In this document: positions 17,561-25,112 of the stretch, piece after piece | Numbering within the stretch: the first letter of the stretch is position 1 | How the letters are laid out: each line of letters opens with the position of its first letter | Source: Microbacterium sp. Root180 | Lineage (GTDB): Bacteria > Actinomycetota > Actinomycetes > Actinomycetales > Microbacteriaceae | Length of the DNA: 64,000 nucleotides | Direction of reading: 5' to 3' | Assembly: GCF_001428485.1 (NCBI RefSeq) | Contig: NZ_LMHS01000005.1 | Location: forward strand, 1 to 64,000 | Notes under the pieces: model-generated | Told to the model about the DNA's origin: nothing | Database searches by the model: none | The model's input: only the letters and a program-made list of their open reading frames with translations | Made by a program: the position numbers and the translations under genes

Positions 17561-19845
17561 GACCGCGCTCGGGCAATCCGCGGTCCGTCCAGGACGCAGT
17601 GAGCGGAGACCTCGCCTTCGACGAGGCGCGTGGGGCTGCCATCGGGGAGGATGAGTTCGCCCGGGACCCCTTCGGGCAGTGACACGACGATCGTGAACTC
17701 GTCCCCGTCGACCTGCCAGTCGCACGAGACCAATCCTCGCGGGGTCTCGAGCCGCGTCCGTGCCCAGGTGATCCCCGGCCCGGGGACGGGCTGGATGCGT
17801 ACCCGCGCATAGCCGGGCTCTGCCGCTCGCACTCCTCCGACGACCTGGTAGATCCAGTCTGCGACCGCGCCGAGGGCGTAGTGGTTGAAGCTCGTCATAT
17901 CGCCGGCGTTGACGGTGCCGTCGGGGAGCATCGAATCCCAGCGCTCCCAGATCGTCGTGGCGCCCATCGTGATCGGGTACAGCCACGACGGGCACTCGCG
18001 CTCGAGGAGCAGGCGATAGGCGTCGTCGATGTGTCCTGTCTCCGACAGTGCCCAAGTGACGAAGGGAGTGCCGGCGAAGCCCGTGGTCACGCGATAGCCG
18101 GAGTCGCGCACCAGGTCTGCGAGGCGGTCGCCCGCCGTGGTGCGGTCCGGTTCGTCCAGCAGATCGAAGGCGATCGCGAGGGCATAGACCGTCGCGCAGT
18201 CCGAGAAGACGATCCCCTGATTTACGTAGTGCTCGTTGAAAGCGGCTCGGGTCGTCTCGGCGAGCCGTCTCCAGCGGGCAGCATCCACCTCCTCACCGAG
18301 GATCTCCGCGGCCTCTGTGGCGAATGATGCCGACCGATAGAGGCACGCGGTGGCGACGACGGACGGGTCAGCCTTCGCCGCGGCTGGATCCTCGGGCGGT
18401 GAGTCCGGGTCGAGCCAGTCGCCGAGCTGGTTCCCGAGGTCCCACAGGCCGGTCGGCGAGACATCCTTCTCGGCGGACTCGAGATGAAGGACCATGGCGG
18501 GGTAGTGCGACGCGAGCCTGTCGCGATCGCCGTAGGCGTGCCACAGGGCCTGCGGCACCCACACCGCCGCATCGCCCCAGACCGCCGTCGCACGGTGCCA
18601 CGGGAGCGTGAACCCGTCCGGAAAGTTCGCGTACTTGAGGACATCGGGCACTGTCAGGGGAACGATGCGTCCTTCGGTGTGCTCGGTCTCGGCGCGCAGG
18701 TCCTGAAGCCAGCCGTCGAGGAAGTCCGCCGTGTCGAACTGGAATGCCGCGGATGCCGCGTACGCGGCGATGTCACCCGTCCATCCGAGTCGCTCGTCGC
18801 GCTGCGGGCAGTCGGTCGGCACGCTGAGGAAGTTGCCCTTCTGACCCCAGATCGAGTTCTGGATGAGCTGGTTCACCAGCGGTTCGGAACACTCGAACGC
18901 GCCGATGCGGTTCATCCGGGAGTGGACGACGACCGCCTCGATGGCGTCAGGATCGACGTCGCCGGGCCAGCCCTCCACCTCCGCGTAGCGGAACCCGTGG
19001 AAGGTCAACGTCGGCTCGAACGTGTCGACGCCACCCGAGAGGATGAACCGGTCTGTCGCCTCGGCTCCGCGAAGCGGGCGGGTTCCGAGCTCGCCATCCT
19101 CGAGAACCTCGGCATGTCGGATGACGATTTCCTGACCTTCTTCACCCTGGAGCGTGAACCGCACCCACCCGACGAGGTTCTGCCCGAAGTCGACGAGGGT
19201 GCGGCCGGTGGGAGATGTGAACACCGCGGTGGGGTGCAGGATCTCGTGGCGCAGGACGGGGGGTGCCGACTGCGCGAAGAGCGTGGTCCGGTCGATGTCG
19301 GTGACGCGAGTCACGAGGGGGGTCGTGCCGCCGCGGGCGTCGATCGTCTGCCCGTTGTAGAGCGAACTGCGGATGCCGGAGCCCTCGGCGATCCAGTCCT
19401 GCCCGGTCGCGATGGTCTGGGTGGAGCCGTCAGCGTATGTGATCACGAGTTCGGCGGCGATGCAGGTCTCGTCGCCGTAGTTCGCGTTGGCGCGCGCGAA
19501 TCCCAGGTCGCCGCGGTACCAGCCGTTCGCGAGGAGCAGCTCGATGCGCAGATCGGCACCGGAGCCGCCGGCGAGCTGCGCCGTGACGTCGAACGTCTGG
19601 TACGCAAGCCGCCATTCGTACGCGGTCCAGCCGGGATTGAGAACCGACTCGGTCACCGGCTGTCCGTCCAGGGATGCTTCGTAGATGCCGTGCGCGGTCG
19701 CGCGGAGCGTAGCCAGCACGATGTCCGCGCGGGGGCGATCGAGGCGACCAGTGGTCCGGAACCGCACGACGGCGTCCCGGTCGCTGTCGGCTGCGAGGAA
19801 GTGTGCGGATCCCAGCTCGGTGGCGATCGGAGGGGTGGGCGACAT
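17521..19845 (-). CDS. GH78 alpha-L-rhamnosidase (second, short form)
   Basis: A 774-residue GH78 enzyme, about 110 residues shorter than the one at 2449, mostly at the N-terminal beta domains. The signature [14 protein letters not shown] gives D345, E351 and D358. The ATG at 19845 has GAAAGGA upstream; the open frame continues further but runs antisense-like through the serine hydrolase gene and is not coding. There is no signal peptide. It follows the serine hydrolase by 23 bp, so the two form an operon probably controlled by the TetR at 21102. The stop TAA lies inside the last codons of manD. Confidence 0.92.
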   Translation of the reverse strand: MSPTPPIATELGSAHFLAADSDRDAVVRFRTTGRLDRPRADIVLATLRATAHGIYEASLDGQPVTESVLNPGWTAYEWRLAYQTFDVTAQLAGGSGADLRIELLLANGWYRGDLGFARANANYGDETCIAAELVITYADGSTQTIATGQDWIAEGSGIRSSLYNGQTIDARGGTTPLVTRVTDIDRTTLFAQSAPPVLRHEILHPTAVFTSPTGRTLVDFGQNLVGWVRFTLQGEEGQEIVIRHAEVLEDGELGTRPLRGAEATDRFILSGGVDTFEPTLTFHGFRYAEVEGWPGDVDPDAIEAVVVHSRMNRIGAFECSEPLVNQLIQNSIWGQKGNFLSVPTDCPQRDERLGWTGDIAAYAASAAFQFDTADFLDGWLQDLRAETEHTEGRIVPLTVPDVLKYANFPDGFTLPWHRATAVWGDAAVWVPQALWHAYGDRDRLASHYPAMVLHLESAEKDVSPTGLWDLGNQLGDWLDPDSPPEDPAAAKADPSVVATACLYRSASFATEAAEILGEEVDAARWRRLAETTRAAFNEHYVNQGIVFSDCATVYALAIAFDLLDEPDRTTAGDRLADLVRDSGYRVTTGFAGTPFVTWALSETGHIDDAYRLLLERECPSWLYPITMGATTIWERWDSMLPDGTVNAGDMTSFNHYALGAVADWIYQVVGGVRAAEPGYARVRIQPVPGPGITWARTRLETPRGLVSCDWQVDGDEFTIVVSLPEGVPGELILPDGSPTRLVEGEVSAHCVLDGPRIARARSHQSWTVPSSSRL

Positions 19846-19868
19846 TTCGTGGTCCTTTCGTGGATCGC

Positions 19869-21008
19869 TCACGCGCTCGCGCGCACGACGAGCATCGCAT
19901 CGCGTGCGAGCTCGATGGAGAGCGGGTCGGCGCCGCCCGGGTACTGCATGGGTGACGGGATATAGGCGAAGGCCACTCCCGTGGCCGGGTCGGCGAACGC
20001 GAGGGCGCCGCCGGCGCCGTCGTGGCCGTAGGCGCCTACGCAGCCGAACGGCATCCGCGGCTGCGGAAGCATGAACACGGTCCCGAAGCAGTTGGCCACG
20101 TTGAGCACGCGGTCGATGCCCCAGGACTGCTGCTGAGCCATGTCGGCGAAGACCTCCGGATTGGCGATAGGTCGTCGCGTTCCCGGCAGTGTTGCTGCGT
20201 AGAGCAGCGACAGCCCGCGCGTATTGCCGACGCCGCCGATCGCGGCCGGTCCGCGTCGCCGGATCTCGACATTGTTGGTGGAGACCCCCTGCGGCGAGCG
20301 GTCGTCCGGCGCATCGGTGTTGGAGAACACGGCGGCGGCCAGATCGTCGACCGGAGGACGCGATGCGACTTCCGCCGCTTGCGTCGGATCGAGGCGAGGG
20401 TCCTCGACCCATCGGTATCGATGGTCGAGATCCGCTGGCAGACCCAGATAGAAGTCCGCGCCGAGCGGCTCCCGGATCTGTGTATCGAAGAACCGCTGAA
20501 GTGTCGTGCCCGCACTTCTGCGGACGAGCTCCTCCATGAGGATGCCGATCGTCAGGGCGTGGTAGCCGAAGGCGCTGCCCGGTGCCCACAGTGGCCGCTG
20601 CTCCGCGAGCACCGCCGCCGCACCGGCATCCGCTAGCTCCTGTATCGCCAATGTGCGGGCCGCGAGCGGGAGCCCCGCCCGATGAGACAGCACCTGCCGA
20701 ACGGTGATGGCGGTCTTGCCGTTGGCGCCGAATTCCGGCCAGTAGTCGATGACCGCCCGGTCGAGTTCGAGCGCACCGTCGTGGACGAGCTGCGCGATGA
20801 CGAGAGCGGCGACTCCTTTCGACACCGAGTAGACCCCGGTGATCGACCCGCCGTCGAGGCGCGTTCCGACGACATCGTCGAGCACCAGGTCATCGCCGAT
20901 GCGGATGCTCAGCTGAGCACTGAAGCCGGGGTGTGCGGCTGCGTGGTCGTGCAGCTTGGCGGAGATGTTCTCGAAACGTGGATCGGCGGTCGCCTCCAGC
21001 ACAGTCAT
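19869..21008 (-). CDS. Serine hydrolase, beta-lactamase/esterase family (class C-like fold)
   Basis: The 379-residue protein has the SxxK nucleophile motif S61-V-S-K64 in GVYSVSKGV and a Tyr motif in FGYHALTIG. Asn of the usual YxN is Ala, more like family VIII esterases (EstB) than true beta-lactamases. There is no signal peptide, so it is cytoplasmic and probably cleaves an ester on an imported glycoside. The annotated ATG sits directly against the ribosome site GAGGAGG with no spacing; the GTG at 21002 (residue 3) has an ideal 6-nt spacing and is probably the true start. Confidence 0.88.
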   Translation of the reverse strand: MTVLEATADPRFENISAKLHDHAAAHPGFSAQLSIRIGDDLVLDDVVGTRLDGGSITGVYSVSKGVAALVIAQLVHDGALELDRAVIDYWPEFGANGKTAITVRQVLSHRAGLPLAARTLAIQELADAGAAAVLAEQRPLWAPGSAFGYHALTIGILMEELVRRSAGTTLQRFFDTQIREPLGADFYLGLPADLDHRYRWVEDPRLDPTQAAEVASRPPVDDLAAAVFSNTDAPDDRSPQGVSTNNVEIRRRGPAAIGGVGNTRGLSLLYAATLPGTRRPIANPEVFADMAQQQSWGIDRVLNVANCFGTVFMLPQPRMPFGCVGAYGHDGAGGALAFADPATGVAFAYIPSPMQYPGGADPLSIELARDAMLVVRASA

Positions 21009-21043
21009 CCTCCTCGATCGACAGGGCGGGTGCGTGTCACCCT

Positions 21044-21064
21044 ATACCATTCGTTGAATGGTAT
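21044..21064. promoter_or_regulatory. TetR2 operator before the serine hydrolase-GH78 operon
   Basis: A perfect inverted repeat has 9-bp arms ATACCATTC and GAATGGTAT around GTT. It lies in the 93-bp gap between the TetR stop and the serine hydrolase start. A related site (13 of 17 core bases identical, same GTT centre) occurs at 21817-21833 before the binding-protein operon. Confidence 0.7.
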
Positions 21065-21101
21065 TGCCGCGAAAGTCATCGACCGATCTGGTCGCGGGGT
21101 G

Positions 21102-21704
21102 TCATTCGGGCGACTGAGTCGAACTGCCGGATTGCGTCATCAAGCTCCAGAGAGTCTTGAGCCTGCGCGGCATGTCGACCTTCTCGGGCTGCAGGAGCCA
21201 CTGAAGCTGCAGCCCGTCAGCGGCCGCGACCATCAGCGAAGCGAGGTCGTCGGCGTCCAATGACGCGGACACTTCACCGGCATCCTGGCGAGCCCGGATG
21301 TCGGCGCGCAGCTCACCGCGGAGCCATTCGTATCGCGACTCGAAGAAGGACCGTGCGACGCTCGGCTCATCGACACTCTCGGCCGACATCGTGACGAAGA
21401 GCCGCACGAGGCCCGGCTCGTCGACGTTGTGCTCGACGGCGGCGATCAGGTGATCGACCGAGTGGAGGTGGCGGTGATTCACGGGGTCGCCGTCGCGGTC
21501 GTCGCGGCGCCGGATCACCTCGAGGAACAGCTCCTGCTTGCTGCTGAAGTGGTGGAGGAGTCCCGCTTGGCTGAGGCCCGACTCCCGCGCGATCTCCCGC
21601 ACAGAGGCGCGATCGTAGCCACGTCGCGCGAAGTGCTCGAGCGCGACAGTGAGGATCTCCTCCCGCTTCGCCACGCCCTTCGCGTAGGGCCCTCGTTCCG
21701 CCAT
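21102..21704 (-). CDS. TetR/AcrR family transcriptional regulator (TetR2)
   Basis: A 200-residue TetR-type repressor with N-terminal helix-turn-helix (about residues 10-55, ending in LSQAGLLHHFSSKQELFLEV) and a helical sensor domain. The GPYA opening and C-terminal DGLQLQWLL match the layout of the TetR at 249-881 (DGLRIQSLL), so they are close paralogues. It sits between the serine hydrolase-GH78 operon downstream and the divergent binding-protein-permease-GH3-esterase operon; each has a copy of the same operator. It probably senses a rhamnoside or product. Confidence 0.92.
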   Translation of the reverse strand: MAERGPYAKGVAKREEILTVALEHFARRGYDRASVREIARESGLSQAGLLHHFSSKQELFLEVIRRRDDRDGDPVNHRHLHSVDHLIAAVEHNVDEPGLVRLFVTMSAESVDEPSVARSFFESRYEWLRGELRADIRARQDAGEVSASLDADDLASLMVAAADGLQLQWLLQPEKVDMPRRLKTLWSLMTQSGSSTQSPE

Positions 21705-21779
21705 AGTCCGTCATGGTAGCCCTCATGCGGCTGGTCCGCGGGTGGGCGTCTCGGTTTGAACACAAGTCACAGGTAGGGA

Positions 21780-21809
21780 TTGACGAGGGGTGGTTTGTGT
21801 GTTTATCGT
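21780..21809 (+). promoter_or_regulatory. Promoter of the binding-protein-permease-GH3 operon
   Basis: TTGACG (21780-21785) and TATCGT (21804-21809) are separated by 18 bp. An inverted repeat, GTGTTT (21799-21804) with AAACAC (21813-21818), overlaps the -10, and the TetR2-type operator starts at 21817, right at the expected transcription start. Confidence 0.55.
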
Positions 21810-21816
21810 TTCAAAC

Positions 21817-21833
21817 ACCAATCGTTGATCTGT
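21817..21833. promoter_or_regulatory. TetR2 operator before the binding-protein operon (imperfect)
   Basis: ACCAATC-GTT-GATCTGT matches the core of the site at 21044-21064 (ACCATTC-GTT-GAATGGT) at 13 of 17 positions. It lies just downstream of the -10 box, a position where a bound repressor would block transcription. The right arm is degenerate, so affinity may be lower. Confidence 0.5.
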
Positions 21834-21887
21834 TTTCATCGACCAGGTTCCCGTCGCACCAAGAGACGGCTTACAGAGAGGTAAGTG

Positions 21888-23210
21888 ATGTCCGCAGTTT
21901 CACGACGCTCGCGCGCATTTGCGGCAGCCGGCGTCATCACCGCATTCACCGTGCTCGTCGGCTGTTCCGCCGGCGGAGGCGACGACGACGCAGACGGTCC
22001 CGTGACGCTGGAGTGGTTCCAGGGATCCGGCGTCGAGACGAACATCGCCACGGCAGAGGCCTTGGCCGACGCCTTCAACGCCAGCCAGTCCGATGTCGTG
22101 GTCGAGATCGACGCCTCGGGGCCCAGTGACTCCGCCGAGCTCGACAACCTCATGAAGACGCGACTGGCCACCAACGAGATGCCGGACATGTTCTGGTACA
22201 ACAGCGGTTCGCTGCTGCAGGCGCTCAACCCAGACCAGACGATGCTCAACATCGCCGACGAGGATTTCGTGGCGAACCTCGACCCCGCGTGGATCTCGGC
22301 CGTGTCGACCGCGGACGGGGTCTTCGGGGTGCCGGTGCAGACGGCGGGCGGCGGCGGCATCTTCTACAACATCCCGATGTATGAGGAGCTCGGCCTCGAG
22401 GTCCCGACGACGTGGGACGAGTTCCTCGCGAACTCTGACGCCATCAAGGCCGCGGGCTACACCGCCGTCGAGCAGACGTACGGCGACTCGTGGACGTCGC
22501 AGATCATCACGCTCGCGGACTTCTACAACATCTGGGCCAGCGACAACGAGTGGGCGGAGCAGTACACCGCCAACGAGGTCAACTTCGCCGACGACCCGGT
22601 CGCCGTCCAGAGCTTCACCAAGCTCCAGGACATCTACGACGGGGGATATCTGAACGAGGACTTCGCTTCGGCGCTGCTGAACGACGGTCTCGAGGCGGTC
22701 GCGACCGGCGAGGCCGGCCACTACCCGATGCTCGGGTTCGCGCAGGCCACGATCGCGACGAACTGGCCGGAGCACGTCGAGGATGTCGGATTCTTCGGCA
22801 TCCCGGGCGATTCGGCGGAAGACGCCGGCATGACGATCTGGATGCCGCCCGCGCTGTACGCGCCGGCGAACACCGAGCACCCGGACGAGGTCAAGCAGTT
22901 CATGGCCTTCGTGGCGAGCCCGGCCGGCTGCGACGCGATCACCGAGGCGCTGGGAGCCACGGGCGCATACCTGGTCGAAGGCTGCACGGTCCCGGAGGAG
23001 GCGCCGCGCATCGTCGCCGACTTCGCGCCGTACTTCGACAGCGGCAAGATCGCGCCCGCGCTCGAGTTCCTGTCACCGGTAAAGGGCCCGAACCTCATGC
23101 AGATCGACGTCGAGATCGGCTCCGGCGTGCGTGACGGTCAGAGTGGTGCGGAGCTTTACGACGCGGATGCCGCGAAGCAGGCTCAGCAGCTCGGGCTGCC
23201 CGGCTGGTAA
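21888..23210 (+). CDS. Sugar ABC transporter substrate-binding lipoprotein (CUT1)
   Basis: The 440-residue protein has a lipoprotein signal ending in the lipobox LVGC near residue 27, then an extracellular solute-binding family 1 fold (LEWFQGSG, PDMFWYNSG, FGVPVQTAGGGGIFYN). A GTG three bases upstream is also in frame, but GAGAGG spacing favours the ATG at 21888. It is followed by a strong hairpin and two permeases. Together with GH3 and an esterase it probably imports a plant oligosaccharide or glycoside. No ATPase gene accompanies it. Confidence 0.93.
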   Translation: MSAVSRRSRAFAAAGVITAFTVLVGCSAGGGDDDADGPVTLEWFQGSGVETNIATAEALADAFNASQSDVVVEIDASGPSDSAELDNLMKTRLATNEMPDMFWYNSGSLLQALNPDQTMLNIADEDFVANLDPAWISAVSTADGVFGVPVQTAGGGGIFYNIPMYEELGLEVPTTWDEFLANSDAIKAAGYTAVEQTYGDSWTSQIITLADFYNIWASDNEWAEQYTANEVNFADDPVAVQSFTKLQDIYDGGYLNEDFASALLNDGLEAVATGEAGHYPMLGFAQATIATNWPEHVEDVGFFGIPGDSAEDAGMTIWMPPALYAPANTEHPDEVKQFMAFVASPAGCDAITEALGATGAYLVEGCTVPEEAPRIVADFAPYFDSGKIAPALEFLSPVKGPNLMQIDVEIGSGVRDGQSGAELYDADAAKQAQQLGLPGW

Positions 23211-23229
23211 CCCGCGGTCCACACTCACC

Positions 23230-23266
23230 CCGGGGGTCGCCGTCACCTGATGACAGCGACCCCCGG
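23230..23266 (+). other. Intercistronic hairpin after the binding-protein gene
   Basis: CCGGGGGTCGC (23230-23240) pairs perfectly with GCGACCCCCGG (23256-23266). The loop holds a further GTCA/TGAC pairing. No U-tract follows; the permease ribosome site GAAGGTG begins 8 nt later. It probably protects the binding-protein mRNA end or attenuates permease expression. It also makes the in-loop ATG at 23250 a poor start for the permease. Confidence 0.7.
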
Positions 23267-23285
23267 CACCAACGAAGGTGTCACC

Positions 23286-24218
23286 ATGGCAACCCTTGCG
23301 CCCCCCGATTCGACAGAGACGCTGGTCACGGTCCGCGGTGGCAGACCGCCTCGCCGCCGGTACGCGCATCGCATGTACCCGCACTGGTTCCTGCTTCCCG
23401 GAGCAGCGATCTTCTTCGTGCTGTTCATCGCACCCACGTTCGCGTCGTTCTACTACGCCTTCACGCGGTGGACGCTGTTCGAAGTCGAGTTCATCGGGTT
23501 CGACAACTTCATCACGTTCTTCTCCGATCCCCAGCTGAGCAAGGGGTTCACGAACACTCTGATCTTCGGCACGCTGACGTCGGGGTTGAAGGTCGTTCTC
23601 GGGCTGCTGATCGGTCTCCTGCTGACATCCGACATCTCGGCGCGCGGCTACCTGCGAGCGGTGGTCTTCTTCCCCGTGCTCGTCAGCACCGTCGGCGTCG
23701 GCATCACATTCCAGGCGTTGATGGATCCCTACGACGGCCTGATCAACAGAACGCTCGCGGTGTTCGGGATAGAAGGGCCGGGATGGCTCACCGACCCCAA
23801 TCTCGCGCTGTACTCGGTCATCGGAGTGGATGTCTGGCGGGGAGTCGGATTGGCCGCGCTCATCTATATGGCGGGCCTCGTCGCGATACCGCAGGAATAC
23901 TACGAGGCGGCGAAGGTCGACGGAGCCGGCGCCTGGCACCGGTTCTGGGGAATCACTCTTCCCCTCGTGCGTCCGGCGACGACGACGGTCATCATCCTGT
24001 CCCTCATCGGCGGCCTCCGCGAGTTCCAGCTCATCTGGGTCATGACCGGCGGTGGCCCAGGGTTCGCGAGCGACGTCCTCGCGTCGGTCATCTACAAGCA
24101 GTACGCCTACGGCTTCTACGGACTGTCGACCGCCGGGAACGTCGTGCTCTTCGCCGTCGTCAGCGCCATCATCCTGCCGCTCTTCTGGTGGCTCAACAGA
24201 AAGCAGACTGAGCTGTGA
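23286..24218 (+). CDS. Sugar ABC transporter permease (MalF-like)
   Basis: A 310-residue membrane protein with about six helices and the permease EAA loop in EYYEAAKVDGAGAWHRFWGITLP, where the ATPase docks. The ATG at 23286 has GAAGGTG six nt upstream; an in-frame ATG at 23250 lies in a hairpin loop. It overlaps the next permease by 4 bp (GTGA), and the two should form the membrane channel for the binding protein at 21888. Confidence 0.92.
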   Translation: MATLAPPDSTETLVTVRGGRPPRRRYAHRMYPHWFLLPGAAIFFVLFIAPTFASFYYAFTRWTLFEVEFIGFDNFITFFSDPQLSKGFTNTLIFGTLTSGLKVVLGLLIGLLLTSDISARGYLRAVVFFPVLVSTVGVGITFQALMDPYDGLINRTLAVFGIEGPGWLTDPNLALYSVIGVDVWRGVGLAALIYMAGLVAIPQEYYEAAKVDGAGAWHRFWGITLPLVRPATTTVIILSLIGGLREFQLIWVMTGGGPGFASDVLASVIYKQYAYGFYGLSTAGNVVLFAVVSAIILPLFWWLNRKQTEL

Positions 24219-25045
24219 GCCGGACAGTCAGGCGCCATGTCATCGGCGGCATCGCCGTGGCCGTGTCGGCCATCGTCTTCCTCGTGCCGTTCGCCTTCAT
24301 CGTGGTCCAGTCGTTCAAGACCGGTCCGGACTCGGCGAGCCTCTCGTTCACCTGGCCGATCGACTTCGTCCTCTGGGAGAACATCGTCGCCGTCTTCCAG
24401 ACGCGCGACTACATGCTGATCACCGCGTTCGTGAACAGCACGATCCTCACGGTGGTGTCGGTCACGATCATGGTGGTGCTGTCGGCGATGATCGGCTGGA
24501 TCCTCGCCAGGCGGCCGTCACGATGGAACGGGATCATCACGTTCTTCATCCTGGCCGGGCTGATCGTGCCTCCCGCCATCGTTCCGACCGCCTGGATCAT
24601 GCAATCCCTGGGGATCTTCAACACGATCTTCGGGCTCGCCCTGGTCGAGGTCGCGTACGGCATGTCGTTCTGCGTCCTGCTGTTCCGCGCGTTCGTCTCG
24701 AACATCCCCCGCGAACTCGACGAGGCCGCGACGATCGATGGAGCCGGTCCGATCCGCCTCTTCTTCCAGGTGGGGTTCCCGCTGCTGCGGAGCGTCATCG
24801 TGACGGCGATCGTCGTGCAGTCGGTTGCGGTGTTCAACGACTTCGCCAATCCGCTCTACTTCCTCCCTGGGGAGGAGAACGCGACCGTGCAGCTCACGCT
24901 GTTCAACTTCCAGAGCCAGTTCCAGACCACGTGGAATCTGTTGTTCACCGACATCCTCCTCATCACCATTCCGCCGCTGGTGATGTACATCTTCTTCAAC
25001 CGCCAGATCGTGGCTGGCCTGACCTCGGGCGCCATCAAGGGCTGA
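24215..25045 (+). CDS. Sugar ABC transporter permease (MalG-like)
   Basis: This 276-residue permease starts with a GTG overlapping the previous stop. It has about six membrane helices and the EAA loop ELDEAATIDGAGPIRLFFQV. The C-terminus ends in the typical VAGLTSGAIKG of MalG-type subunits. It is the partner of the MalF-like protein upstream; the ATPase must come from elsewhere in the genome. Confidence 0.92.
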   Translation: MSRTVRRHVIGGIAVAVSAIVFLVPFAFIVVQSFKTGPDSASLSFTWPIDFVLWENIVAVFQTRDYMLITAFVNSTILTVVSVTIMVVLSAMIGWILARRPSRWNGIITFFILAGLIVPPAIVPTAWIMQSLGIFNTIFGLALVEVAYGMSFCVLLFRAFVSNIPRELDEAATIDGAGPIRLFFQVGFPLLRSVIVTAIVVQSVAVFNDFANPLYFLPGEENATVQLTLFNFQSQFQTTWNLLFTDILLITIPPLVMYIFFNRQIVAGLTSGAIKG

Positions 25046-25112
25046 CCCGACCCTCGTCGACGACGCCGGCTCTCGCGCGCCGGTGCGGTCCGACCTGTCC
25101 GAAAGGTGCGTC

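Noticed and set aside
19846..20589. N-terminal extension of the short GH78 gene
   Set aside because: The extension lies within the serine hydrolase gene in another frame, has low-complexity Arg-rich sequence, and GAAAGGA marks the ATG at 19845.
19869..21008. True beta-lactamase (antibiotic resistance)
   Set aside because: No signal peptide, the YxN motif lacks Asn, and it sits in a rhamnosidase operon; an esterase role fits better.
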